NCBI GenBank assembly: GCA_031276815.1
Contig: JAISMJ010000124.1
Span: 1 to 32,096, forward strand
Origin: Treponema sp.
GTDB taxonomy: Bacteria; Spirochaetota; Spirochaetia; Treponematales; Breznakiellaceae
DNA length: 32,096 nucleotides
Direction of reading: 5' to 3'
In this document: piece by piece, positions 7,710 through 15,198 of the stretch
How positions within the stretch are numbered: the stretch's first letter is position 1
Layout of the letters: every line of letters begins with the position of its first letter
The notes under the pieces: generated by a model
What the model saw: the letters and a program-made list of their open reading frames with translations, nothing else
Databases searched by the model: none
What the model was told of the DNA's origin: nothing
Program-made: the position numbers and the translations under genes

Positions 7710-9025
7710 AAAAAACGTACTCATTTCCTCAAGGTGGGTTAGTTTTTGAAGACCCTTATGCACCACCGCAGGGTGCCTTAACAGAGACGGCATTTTTACC
7801 GGTATTTTCGGTAATACCTTTAATTCAGCATACGGGAAACAAGGCGTACCCTATTGTGTTTATCGGGGAATATGTCAAGGAAGGTATGCTGATAGGGCGC
7901 GGGCAGGGGCAAGGCTCCGCAAACATTCATGCTACAGTACCTGGAAAAATCGTACGCATGGTTTCGTGGAAAACCGTAGACGGTATCGCCAACGAAGCTC
8001 TTGTTATACGCATGGAAGGAAGTTTTGAACGGTTAGGAAAGAAAGAAATCGTATACCAGTGGATCGATCTGCCGCCCTCTGAATTACAGCGTCTCATAGC
8101 GGAATACGGCATAGTTGAAATGGATGAAGAGGGGAAGCCGATTGCAGACATCTTTGGCGATCTTGCTACAGAGAAAGAAGCAATCACGGTGGTGATCCGA
8201 TGCGTGTTTGACAATCCGTGGTTTGCCGCAGACAGAGCGATCTGCAATGAGCGGATCATGGCTGTTGTTGAAGGTAGTCTCATTACCGCAAAGGCGTGCG
8301 GGGCAACGAGTATTATATACGCCGTTTCTTACAAGGAAAAGCAGATTATAGATAACATACAGAAAACAGTACAAATTTTGCACGATTCAGAGTCCGTAAA
8401 CATTCCCATAGCAGTAGTATCCGTAGGAAACAGATATCCCCAACACAACCGGCGGGAACTTGAATTGGTATTAAGGGAGTATGAAAAAAAAGAAAACATC
8501 TTGCTAGGGCGCCTTTTTATGGTATGCCCTTCTACAGCATCTGCAATTCATGATGCGGTAAAATTCCACAAACCAATACTGGATCGGTACGTTGCCGTAG
8601 GCGGTTCTGCGGTGAAGACGCCCAAGGTGCTGAAGGTACGTATAGGAATGCGGCTCCGCGATGTTTTTGAGCAGTGCGGTGGACTCATAACTGATCCCGC
8701 ACGGATTGTCATAGGGTCGCCTTTATTAGGGCGTACCGTGCTTGATCTTGATGAACCGATAACAAAAACAAGTTATGCGGTATTGGCGCTTTTGGCAAAG
8801 GAGATCGGCGGCACGGTTCCGAGAAGCTGTATTGACTGTGGGGAGTGCCGTGCGGTCTGCCCTGTAGGGATCGATCCTGAGGCGTTGTACAAACAGATCA
8901 TCTGTATTCCGGAGAATCCGCCTTTGGTAGATTGCCACGGATGCGGGTGCTGCGAAGTGGTCTGCCCTTCACGGCTGCCTATCGGTACCACTATTTATGC
9001 GGTCAGCAAAGGAGCGCATATATGA
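7706..9025 (+). CDS. rnfC: RnfC-like peripheral Fe-S subunit of an Rnf-type complex
   Basis: In standard Rnf, RnfC oxidises NADH (FMN plus two 4Fe-4S clusters) and feeds electrons to the membrane part. Here the N-terminal barrel-sandwich is clear (G-G-L-V-F-E-D-P, V-I-P-L-I-Q-H-T-G). Both ferredoxin motifs are intact: C-I-D-C-G-E-C-R-A-V-C-P near residues 375-386 and C-H-G-C-G-C-C-E-V-V-C-P near 411-422. The central 51-kDa-like domain is divergent: the usual E-C-E-P-Y segment reads F-D-N-P-W, the Y-P-x-G-G region reads Y-P-Q-H-N, and the G-V-V-V-x-N-V-x-T stretch is not kept. At 439 residues it has the usual core length. NADH use is therefore uncertain. Starts and stops overlap neighbours by 4 nt on both sides. 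Confidence 0.88.
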   Translation: MKKTYSFPQGGLVFEDPYAPPQGALTETAFLPVFSVIPLIQHTGNKAYPIVFIGEYVKEGMLIGRGQGQGSANIHATVPGKIVRMVSWKTVDGIANEALVIRMEGSFERLGKKEIVYQWIDLPPSELQRLIAEYGIVEMDEEGKPIADIFGDLATEKEAITVVIRCVFDNPWFAADRAICNERIMAVVEGSLITAKACGATSIIYAVSYKEKQIIDNIQKTVQILHDSESVNIPIAVVSVGNRYPQHNRRELELVLREYEKKENILLGRLFMVCPSTASAIHDAVKFHKPILDRYVAVGGSAVKTPKVLKVRIGMRLRDVFEQCGGLITDPARIVIGSPLLGRTVLDLDEPITKTSYAVLALLAKEIGGTVPRSCIDCGECRAVCPVGIDPEALYKQIICIPENPPLVDCHGCGCCEVVCPSRLPIGTTIYAVSKGAHI

Positions 9026-9984
9026 GACCCCAGATAAATCTTTCCCGCTCTACAACGAGCAGAATGTGGCTGGTAAGTCTTGCCGCTTTTATGGCGATCG
9101 TGCAGTCTTCCATTTCGGATTCTCTCTTGTCTCTTATTATTGCGGCGACAGCAGTAAGCTCGGCATTTTTTTGCGAGTTCATCGTCTATTTCAGAACCGA
9201 AAAAGCCGCAATGATCAAGGATGGAAGCGCGATTACATCAGCTTTAGTGTTGACGTTGATGTTGCCGAACCATATCAATCCTATATATGTGACAATAGGC
9301 GTTGTCTTCGCTATGATAGTCGTTAAGTACAGTTTCGGCGGACTCGGTGCCAACTGGCTGAACCCCGCAATAGGCGGCTGGCTTTTTATCCGGTTTAGCT
9401 GGCAATCTGCATACGAGCAGGCTTTAACAAACACAACGACCCCATTGAATGAGACTTTTGCGGGTGTTATCAGTGATTTTTTGAATAAGACCGTGTTTTC
9501 AATTTTCGGCGCCGAACTGCCGGACAGTTATATAACGCTATTCAATGTAACCAATGCAAGCATCATTGCGGATAGGGGAGTGATGGCGCTTCTCTTGGGA
9601 ACGATCCTCTTACTGGCATCTCAAGTGAGCCGAGCGTGGATACCTATAGTCTACCTTGTTGTATATGGGTTTCTAATACGGCTTTTTGGTGCGCTCCCTG
9701 CAGGTGGCGGTTTTGGTAATGGCGACATTTTGGGTGGATTTCTATCGGGTGGGACATTGGTGGCGGCATTTTTTCTGGCAATGGAGCCAGTTACCGGACC
9801 AAAATCAATATGGGGCGCCTTGTTCACCGCATTTATAGCGGCTGTTTTCACCTTTATTTTCAGGTATCAAAGTGGAGAAACGTACGGCGCATTTTTTGCG
9901 ATGGCACTATTAAACGTGCTGGCACTTATCGTCCGGGGCATTGAGAGCCGGTTTTTGTACACAAAACGGAGGATTGCATCGTGA
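9022..9984 (+). CDS. rnfD: RnfD-like integral membrane subunit
   Basis: RnfD/NqrB is a membrane subunit carrying covalent FMN on a Thr in S-G-A-T-P-L. This 320-residue protein has the family layout: N-terminal membrane helices, Y-S-F-G-G-L-G-A-N-W-L-N-P-A-I-G-G (typical of NqrB/RnfD) and, late in the protein, L-S-G-G-T-L-V-A-A-F-F-L-A-M-E-P-V-T-G-P. The flavin-attachment segment reads N-T-T-T-P-L; a Thr remains before P-L, but Ser-Gly-Ala is gone. ATG 9022 is preferred over the longer ORF beginning at 8932 because it creates the ATGA overlap with rnfC and starts the homology. Flavinylation is possible but not assured. Confidence 0.88.
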   Translation: MRPQINLSRSTTSRMWLVSLAAFMAIVQSSISDSLLSLIIAATAVSSAFFCEFIVYFRTEKAAMIKDGSAITSALVLTLMLPNHINPIYVTIGVVFAMIVVKYSFGGLGANWLNPAIGGWLFIRFSWQSAYEQALTNTTTPLNETFAGVISDFLNKTVFSIFGAELPDSYITLFNVTNASIIADRGVMALLLGTILLLASQVSRAWIPIVYLVVYGFLIRLFGALPAGGGFGNGDILGGFLSGGTLVAAFFLAMEPVTGPKSIWGALFTAFIAAVFTFIFRYQSGETYGAFFAMALLNVLALIVRGIESRFLYTKRRIAS

Positions 9985-10400
9985 AAAATGCAGGTATCGT
10001 ATGCGCTTGGATAGCCGGACTGCTTCTTTGTATCTGGCTTTTGTTTTTTTTTACACAATCCGTACAAAACGATGCGCTTATACGGGCGGTAAATAAAACG
10101 CTTGCTCATACGGAAGATGAGAGACGTCTGGATAAAGAAATTCTCGGCAGGACTTCACTTGGAAATTGGTACCGCTTTACTAGTACAAGTGGTGGATTTG
10201 AAGGGAAAGCTCTTCTTTTTTCCATTATTGATAATGGCATTTTAATTTCGTGTCTGGCGTTCGTTCCCGAAACCGGTGAAGTCGCCGGTAAGATCGAGAT
10301 TCTCCCTCTGAGCAACCATGCACGGGCGGTTTTCAATGCTATCCATCAAGGAGTTATTAATATTTATCGTATGCGTATCGAAAAGGAGCGGTTGCTATGA
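9981..10400 (+). CDS. rnfG: Short RnfG-like subunit lacking the canonical flavin-attachment motif
   Basis: Position, topology and C-terminal pattern support RnfG: one N-terminal membrane helix (about 5-25) followed by an extracytoplasmic domain. At 139 residues it is well below the usual roughly 200. In RnfG an S-G-A-T motif before a conserved S-R-A-V-V-x-A-V helix binds FMN covalently. Here the matching stretch reads L-P-L-S-N-H-A-R-A-V-F-N-A-I, so Gly-Ala-Thr is absent and a Ser stands near the modified position. GTG 9981 overlaps the rnfD stop (GTGA), and its own stop overlaps rnfE (ATGA). The call leans on gene order, because pairwise similarity is weak. Confidence 0.65.
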   Translation: MKNAGIVCAWIAGLLLCIWLLFFFTQSVQNDALIRAVNKTLAHTEDERRLDKEILGRTSLGNWYRFTSTSGGFEGKALLFSIIDNGILISCLAFVPETGEVAGKIEILPLSNHARAVFNAIHQGVINIYRMRIEKERLL

Positions 10401-11023
10401 GAAAAAGCGTATCTCAATTTTTTTTTAATACACACAATCCCCTCTTTACACTGATGTGTGTGGGACTTCTGCTTTTTTCTTCAAGTCGACTGTCATTTGG
10501 CATTGTGATCGCCGTTGCCCTCGTATGGGTATATGTCTTAACTGCACTGTCGATCTTTGCGGCAAGACCGTTATTACCGTATGAAGGAAAAATCATTGTC
10601 GTGGCGTTTTTATCTGCTTTTATTATGGCGATTTTTCTCTTTGTGATCTGGTTTATAAGTCCTCTGCTGACGATAGAGCTTGTGTATGTTATATTGTTGG
10701 TGCCGGTGTCTTTTCTTGGAAGATTTCCCCTTGAGAAAATGGAACCGCTAAACATATCCGAGACCGTATTTGAAACAGCGAGTGAAGCGTGCGTAACAGG
10801 GAGTATCATCATCGCGCTCTCTCTTATCAGGGAGCCATTAGGGTTTATGACGCTTTCGCTTCCTGGTGGCGCACAAGGCTTTATCGAATTATTTAACGCT
10901 TCCGATAAGACAGACTTTTTTCCAATACGTACCCTAGCGACAATTTCAGGGGCGCTGTTACTGTTAGGATATATAACCGCGTTGTTTCATGCGATTATGA
11001 AACCTTCAAAGAGGAGGGTATAA
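10397..11023 (+). CDS. rnfE: RnfE-like integral membrane subunit without the usual cluster cysteines
   Basis: RnfE/NqrD is a six-helix membrane protein that, with RnfA/NqrE, holds a 2Fe-2S cluster through conserved Cys residues. The 208-residue product aligns at its start (N-P-L-F) and at L-I-R-E-P-L-G-F-M-T-L, matching the family L-R-E-I-L-G-x-G-T-L. The L-G-L-C-P segment aligns to V-G-L-L-L, and T-N-C-x-x-x-G-R aligns to V-P-V-S-F-L-G-R, so both ligand cysteines appear replaced. Cys remain only three residues before the first site and around the E-A-C-V-T-G segment. ATGA overlap with rnfG; the stop shares one base with the rnfA start. Confidence 0.8.
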   Translation: MRKSVSQFFFNTHNPLFTLMCVGLLLFSSSRLSFGIVIAVALVWVYVLTALSIFAARPLLPYEGKIIVVAFLSAFIMAIFLFVIWFISPLLTIELVYVILLVPVSFLGRFPLEKMEPLNISETVFETASEACVTGSIIIALSLIREPLGFMTLSLPGGAQGFIELFNASDKTDFFPIRTLATISGALLLLGYITALFHAIMKPSKRRV

Positions 11024-11622
11024 TGATGGTATTAGTGGCTATGGCTCTTTTCGCGAGTCTTTCTCTCAATCTGATAGTCCAGTTTGGATTGGGAATTCAT
11101 GGCATATCGGAAAATGAAAATCGTGTTGCAAATGGCGCCTATCCATTGCCTTTTTTTCAAGTCAGCGTGTTGTTTATAACGGTTTTTGTGCTATGGATGT
11201 TGTTTTTTTATATTGTTAGACCATTTTTTTCTGTTCTTTTTACAAATGTTCTTTTACTTCCCTGTTCTATACTTTCCTGTTGGGTACTTGAACTCACGGC
11301 AGACCGTTTTATCCCACAGATCGTTCCACAAAGGAAGCTATTCAGCGCGACAACGGCTTACAATGGGCTTGCGTTTACGGCGCTGTTGCTTACGGTGTAT
11401 ATAGCCTCAACTATCGTGGAGGCTTGTGTTGTTTCATTGAATTTCTCTTTAGGCATTTTATTTTCGATCCTTATACTAAATGAAATTCAAAAACGATCTT
11501 CTATTGAAGCTGTACCTGTATTTTTACGAGGAAAACCATTACGGCTTATATCTATGGGTTTTTTATCGCTTATTTTTACTTCAACCGCGGCAATTCTGCT
11601 ACATATTTTGAGTGCTGTTTGA
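11023..11622 (+). CDS. rnfA: RnfA-like integral membrane subunit without the usual cluster cysteines
   Basis: RnfA/NqrE is the partner of RnfE, inverted in the membrane. The 199-residue protein shows several membrane helices and a C-terminal pattern (L-R-L-I-S-M-G-F-L-S-L-I-F) matching the family I-A-L-I-T-A-G-L-M-S-L-A-F. The first cluster site, L-G-I-C in typical RnfA, reads L-G-I-H here. The second, T-T-N-C-A-V-L-G, reads T-T-A-Y-N-G-L-A. GAGGAGGG (11011-11018) is a strong ribosome binding site for ATG 11023 or 11026. It is the last rnf gene: no rnfB follows, and the next gene is a GH57-like protein 49 nt downstream. Confidence 0.8.
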   Translation: MMVLVAMALFASLSLNLIVQFGLGIHGISENENRVANGAYPLPFFQVSVLFITVFVLWMLFFYIVRPFFSVLFTNVLLLPCSILSCWVLELTADRFIPQIVPQRKLFSATTAYNGLAFTALLLTVYIASTIVEACVVSLNFSLGILFSILILNEIQKRSSIEAVPVFLRGKPLRLISMGFLSLIFTSTAAILLHILSAV

Positions 11623-11671
11623 ATACGCCATGAACCAATCATAGCCAACTAGTCAGGAGAAAAGTGGAAAA

Positions 11672-13630
11672 ATGAAAAAAAGGGTTAGTTTCATTCTAGG
11701 CTCACATAACCATATTCCCTTTGGAACAACTGATGATGAATTTGAAAAAAATTACCGAAAGAAACTCAAGCCATTTATTTCAACATTATATAAATATCCT
11801 CAAATTCCGGTGGTTTTACATTATTCTGGAATACTCCTTTATTGGCTGGAACGGGCGCATCCTGAATTCTTTATGCTTCTTGCAGACATGATTTCCAGAA
11901 AACAGGTGGAATTGTTAGGCGGCGGTTTTTACGAGCCTATGTTTCCTTTGATTCCGCCTTCCGACAAGATCGGACAGATTGAATTACTGACAACCTATCT
12001 TCGCAAGCAATTCGGCAAACGACCTCAAGGATGCAGACTACCGGCATTTGCGTGGGAGCAAAATCTCGTTAGTGTCTTGAATAACTGCGGTATGCTCTAT
12101 ACGTTCCTTAACGGAGAGCAATTCTCTCTGGCAGGGCGACCCGATACTGCACCGTGCATCACGGAAGATCAAGGGAAGTTACTTACTGTGTTTCCTGTAT
12201 CAAGCAAGCTGACCGTACTGTTCGCGCAGCAGCGGTCTTCACTTGTCATGGAGAAACTTCTTGCCCAAATAAAGCCAGACGAAACTTCTGTAGTGTGTGT
12301 GTTTCTTGAACAGGTTTTTATGGAGAACAATGAACAAGCGCCGGATATTGCGTATCAGATATTTTTTGAGGATATTTCTCATTTTGAAAAACACATTGAT
12401 TTTACTACTCCGCTGAAACTGTACAATACTCTAACCGGTCTCAAAAGGGCGTATTTTCCTACGTCTTTAAGTGTGTCTTCACAGCCGGAATATATACAGG
12501 GTGGACAATTCAAGCGGCAATGTGAATTACCGCGGCAAGCCCTTATTGACTACCCCGAAGCCAATTATTTGTATTCAAAGATGATATTTACCAATATTCT
12601 TATCAAACAGCTCCATGGGGATAGATCACGGAAACGTACCGCACGAGAGGAGATTTGGAAGGCGCAAGGCTATGATTCATTCTGCCCAACCGACAGTGGC
12701 GGTATTTACCGCCATTCGGTACGTAAAGCGGCTTACAGGGTGTTGCTTGAAGCGGAAAAGATAAGTAGAGAAAAAGGAACGTTTACCCCTTCGCTTATGG
12801 CGTTTGACTTTGATCTGGATGGAAAGGAAGAATATCTTTTTCAGGAAGAACTCATTAATTGCTATGTTAAAACTTTGGGCGCGGATGTTTTTGAATTGGA
12901 TTACTTGCCAAAGTCATGGAATTATTTGGATACGTTCTCTCTCAAATCGGATATAAATTGCTGTAAAAGAGCTGCATGGATGGATATTCTTGCGCCGGAA
13001 GCGTTTTGTGAGGCGACCTCTGCTGACCGCATCGGTGAAATGAAGATGCAAACTATGCAAATGGGTTTTTTAGACAGCGAGCTTGATGAAAATAAATTCC
13101 GCTTCTGCAAAAATGAAATTTTCGAAGTTAGAGAAGTGGACAAAACGCATGGAAAAGTCTCTTTCAGGCTTCCGGTGAATAGCAGCGTTCCGTATGGAAA
13201 TATAGAAATAGAAAAGGCGTATCAGCTAAAAAAAAACACGCTTTCTATTCAATATGCGCTTATCAATAGAGGAACAAACAATGAAACATTTACATTTATT
13301 CCCAGCATCGACCTTTCTTTTCCCGGAGAAGGGGACGCCTTCTTGCGGATTTATAAGATCAATACCGATATAAAAGAAACCATTAGTATTGGAGAAGTAG
13401 TTGAACAAGTTCAAGGTATCAAATTTCAGGATATAAAAAACGAAGCGATCATCATCATCGCTTCGGATAAACTCTTTGATGCGTATATAGTACCGGTAAG
13501 AACGCCTTGCTATATTGAAGGTGAAATAATGGATATGTACCAATCAACCAACATCATGCCTATCAAACAAGTCTCGTTAGAACCAAATGAACGGTTTGAA
13601 ACCGAGTTCAGTATGATAATATATCATTGA
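11672..13630 (+). CDS. GH57 4-alpha-glucanotransferase-like protein, predicted catalytically inactive
   Basis: The 652-residue protein has the GH57 4-alpha-glucanotransferase architecture: N-terminal barrel (H-N-H-I-P at 12-16; G-G-G-F-Y-E-P-M at 83-90), a middle helical DUF1925-like region and a C-terminal beta-rich DUF1926-like domain (I-E-I-E-K-A-Y-Q-L near residue 515). Active enzymes have the nucleophile Glu in W-L-T-E-R-V-W. Here the stretch reads R-L-P-A-F-A-W (122-128), with Ala125 at that place. The acid Asp in H-D-D-G-E-K-F-G aligns to V-F-L-E-Q-V-F and is also missing. It may bind alpha-glucan rather than rearrange it. AGGAG precedes the ATG. It is encoded 49 nt after rnfA and 12 nt before the glycosyltransferase, probably in the same transcript. 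Confidence 0.82.
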   Translation: MKKRVSFILGSHNHIPFGTTDDEFEKNYRKKLKPFISTLYKYPQIPVVLHYSGILLYWLERAHPEFFMLLADMISRKQVELLGGGFYEPMFPLIPPSDKIGQIELLTTYLRKQFGKRPQGCRLPAFAWEQNLVSVLNNCGMLYTFLNGEQFSLAGRPDTAPCITEDQGKLLTVFPVSSKLTVLFAQQRSSLVMEKLLAQIKPDETSVVCVFLEQVFMENNEQAPDIAYQIFFEDISHFEKHIDFTTPLKLYNTLTGLKRAYFPTSLSVSSQPEYIQGGQFKRQCELPRQALIDYPEANYLYSKMIFTNILIKQLHGDRSRKRTAREEIWKAQGYDSFCPTDSGGIYRHSVRKAAYRVLLEAEKISREKGTFTPSLMAFDFDLDGKEEYLFQEELINCYVKTLGADVFELDYLPKSWNYLDTFSLKSDINCCKRAAWMDILAPEAFCEATSADRIGEMKMQTMQMGFLDSELDENKFRFCKNEIFEVREVDKTHGKVSFRLPVNSSVPYGNIEIEKAYQLKKNTLSIQYALINRGTNNETFTFIPSIDLSFPGEGDAFLRIYKINTDIKETISIGEVVEQVQGIKFQDIKNEAIIIIASDKLFDAYIVPVRTPCYIEGEIMDMYQSTNIMPIKQVSLEPNERFETEFSMIIYH

Positions 13631-13642
13631 TGGAGGCGCGTC

Positions 13643-14776
13643 ATGAAAATAGGGATTGATACTTTTGCCTGCGATGGGGGTAAATCGGCAGTTGGGGCAT
13701 ATTTACTGCAACTGTTAAAACGGATTCCGCCGTCGGGCGAACTATATGAATTATTTGGTTGGGAATTCGACCGCTTTGCCTATAAGGAATCAGCTCCTCG
13801 TTTTGAATTTATCTCTCAATGTTCTGTAAACGGACGACTCGCAAATTTCAGTTGGCATCTATTTCAATACCCTAACTTTGCAAAAAAGCGCGCCTATAAT
13901 GTCTGTTTCTTTCCCGCTGCACATAAGCGGCTTCCCAACAACTCGCCGTGTCCCACTGTAGGAACGGTACACGATATGGCTGCTTATTGGGGTATCCGTG
14001 AAAAGAAAGATTTGCTCGGACGTATTATCCGTTTTGTGTTTCCCAATGTCCTGCGTCAGATGGAGAAGATCATCGCAGTGAGTAATTTTGTCAAACAGGA
14101 ACTGATCGATATTGCCAAAGTGAAGGAATCTCTCATTGAAGTCGTGCCGGATGGCATTGATACAACGGTTTTCTACCCGCGTCCCAAAAACGAGGACAGT
14201 GTGGTATTGATTCAGCCCTTCAGTTTCCGCCAGCCGTATATTTTGTATACCTCGCGTATTCAGCATCCGATAAAGAACCACATCAAATTGATCGAAGCTT
14301 TTGACATATTCAAAGCAAGAACTCATTATCCTCATAAACTCATCCTTGCCGGGGGGGACAGCTATGGCGCGGAAAAGGTGAGAGAGGCGGCTGCCTCGGC
14401 AATGCACACAACCGATATATTTTTCCCCGGTCATTTTCCTACAAAGAACCTCCCCGAATTGTACGCCGGCGCCGATATAGTAGTGATTCCTTCTCTGTAT
14501 GAGGGGTTCGGTATGGGCATCCTTGAAGCAATGGCGTCAGGCGTTCCGGTTGCCTGTGCACGTTCCGCATCGCTTCCCGAAACTGCCGAACATGCGGCGC
14601 TGTACTTCGACCCGAATGATGCGGAAGACATGGCGGACCGGATCGTAACGCTGGCGCTGAATCATGATGTGTACCATAACTGCCGCGCGCTGGGATTTGA
14701 GCGGGTCAAGAGCTTTTCATGGGAGCAGTGCGCCGAGCGGACGCTGGACATCATTCAAGCAATAGCGGGGAAATGA
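13643..14776 (+). CDS. Family 4 glycosyltransferase
   Basis: This is a GT-B fold retaining glycosyltransferase of 377 residues. The N-terminal domain has G-T-V-H-D-M-A (about 112-118) and A-V-S-N-F-V-K. The C-terminal nucleotide-sugar domain has Y-T-S-R-I, K-N-H-I-K-L-I-E-A-F and the E-x7-E motif E-G-F-G-M-G-I-L-E (about 287-295), then A-S-G-V-P-V. It should transfer a sugar from a nucleotide donor to a glycan or lipid acceptor at the cytoplasmic membrane face; donor and acceptor are unknown. It lies 12 nt after the GH57-like gene, suggesting the pair act on the same glucan or surface glycan. It is the last gene before an intrinsic terminator. Confidence 0.93.
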   Translation: MKIGIDTFACDGGKSAVGAYLLQLLKRIPPSGELYELFGWEFDRFAYKESAPRFEFISQCSVNGRLANFSWHLFQYPNFAKKRAYNVCFFPAAHKRLPNNSPCPTVGTVHDMAAYWGIREKKDLLGRIIRFVFPNVLRQMEKIIAVSNFVKQELIDIAKVKESLIEVVPDGIDTTVFYPRPKNEDSVVLIQPFSFRQPYILYTSRIQHPIKNHIKLIEAFDIFKARTHYPHKLILAGGDSYGAEKVREAAASAMHTTDIFFPGHFPTKNLPELYAGADIVVIPSLYEGFGMGILEAMASGVPVACARSASLPETAEHAALYFDPNDAEDMADRIVTLALNHDVYHNCRALGFERVKSFSWEQCAERTLDIIQAIAGK

Positions 14777-14792
14777 ATACTTCCATGCTTCC

Positions 14793-14824
14793 ATGCGGCA
14801 TTTGCTGTATGCCGTATCTTTTTT
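14793..14824 (+). terminator. Intrinsic terminator of the GH1-rnf-GT4 unit
   Basis: A nine-pair stem (ATGCGGCAT at 14793-14801 with ATGCCGTAT at 14809-14817, one G-T wobble) and a seven-base loop are followed by C and six T. The T-run is also part of a second inverted repeat (GTATCTTTTTTGA / TCAAAAAAGATAC around 14813-14840), so it may act from both directions. Confidence 0.8.
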
Positions 14825-14915
14825 GAACTCAAAAAAGATACCAATTGAGAATATGTTAAAGAATATTACCGGAAATAAAATTGTCATTTATTAAAGAAGT
14901 AAATAAGGAAATAGC

Positions 14916-14965
14916 CGGATACGTCCCCGCTTACCTCGGATACGTCCCCGCTTACCTCGGATACG
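14916..14965 (+). repeat. Short tandem repeat, 21-bp unit, two full copies plus a partial
   Basis: CGGATACGTCCCCGCTTACCT starting at 14916 is repeated perfectly at 14937, and the first eight bases recur at 14958. The period equals that of the array at 1461, but the sequence is unrelated. Confidence 0.9.
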
Positions 14966-15094
14966 GCGTAATGAAACATGGATATGTTGGATTGTTTGGC
15001 ATTGCCGGCTGACAAGACGCATACCTTACTATTTCAGCCTCGTGAACCGCTCTATTTCAGCCTGATAATTTTTGCATAAAATGAAAAATTTCTC

Positions 15095-15123
15095 TTGACA
15101 ATGGTGAAAAGGTGGGTGATACT
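15095..15123 (+). promoter_or_regulatory. Sigma-70-type promoter of the beta-glucoside PTS locus
   Basis: A perfect TTGACA (15095-15100) is separated by 17 bases from GATACT (15118-15123). Transcription would start near 15130, right at the beginning of the antiterminator site at 15132, as in known bgl/lic leaders. Confidence 0.8.
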
Positions 15124-15131
15124 TAAAGAGT

Positions 15132-15163
15132 GGATTGTTACCGGTGCAATGCCGGGCATTACC
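15132..15163 (+). promoter_or_regulatory. Ribonucleic antiterminator (RAT) site for a LicT/BglG protein
   Basis: GGATTGTTACCG (15132-15143) agrees with the known LicT-type RAT 5' half GGATTGTTACTG at 11 of 12 positions. A CCGG...CCGG inner stem and a 3' half ending in ACC close the hairpin with asymmetric bulges, as in characterised RATs. It lies in the leader directly before licT, so autoregulation is expected. Its 3' part (15156-15163) is shared with the hairpin at 15156-15195, making the two structures mutually exclusive. Confidence 0.85.
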
Positions 15164-15195
15164 TGTTTTGGAGGAAGCCTTAAAAGAGGTAATGC
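15156..15195 (+). promoter_or_regulatory. Hairpin competing with the RAT and covering the licT ribosome binding site
   Basis: GCATTACCTGTTTT (15156-15169) pairs with AAAAGAGGTAATGC (15182-15195) with one mismatch around a 12-base loop. The 3' arm contains AGAGGT, the likely ribosome binding site for ATG 15199. No T-run follows, unlike the terminators usually paired with RATs, so the folded form should mainly block translation. That mechanism is inferred. Confidence 0.65.
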
Positions 15196-15198
15196 GGG

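Larger units (their letters stand above)
14777..15094 (+). other. Gene-free stretch between the GT4 gene and the licT promoter
   Basis: No gene is supported. It holds the terminator at its left end, a 21-bp tandem repeat (14916-14965), and a short direct repeat CTATTTCAGCCT occurring twice around 15026-15065. The rest is AT-rich spacer. Confidence 0.6.

Noticed and set aside
8932-9021. Longer rnfD start at 8932
   Set aside because: The extra 30 residues lie over the Fe-S motif of rnfC and have no homology; ATG 9022 gives the ATGA overlap seen throughout the operon.
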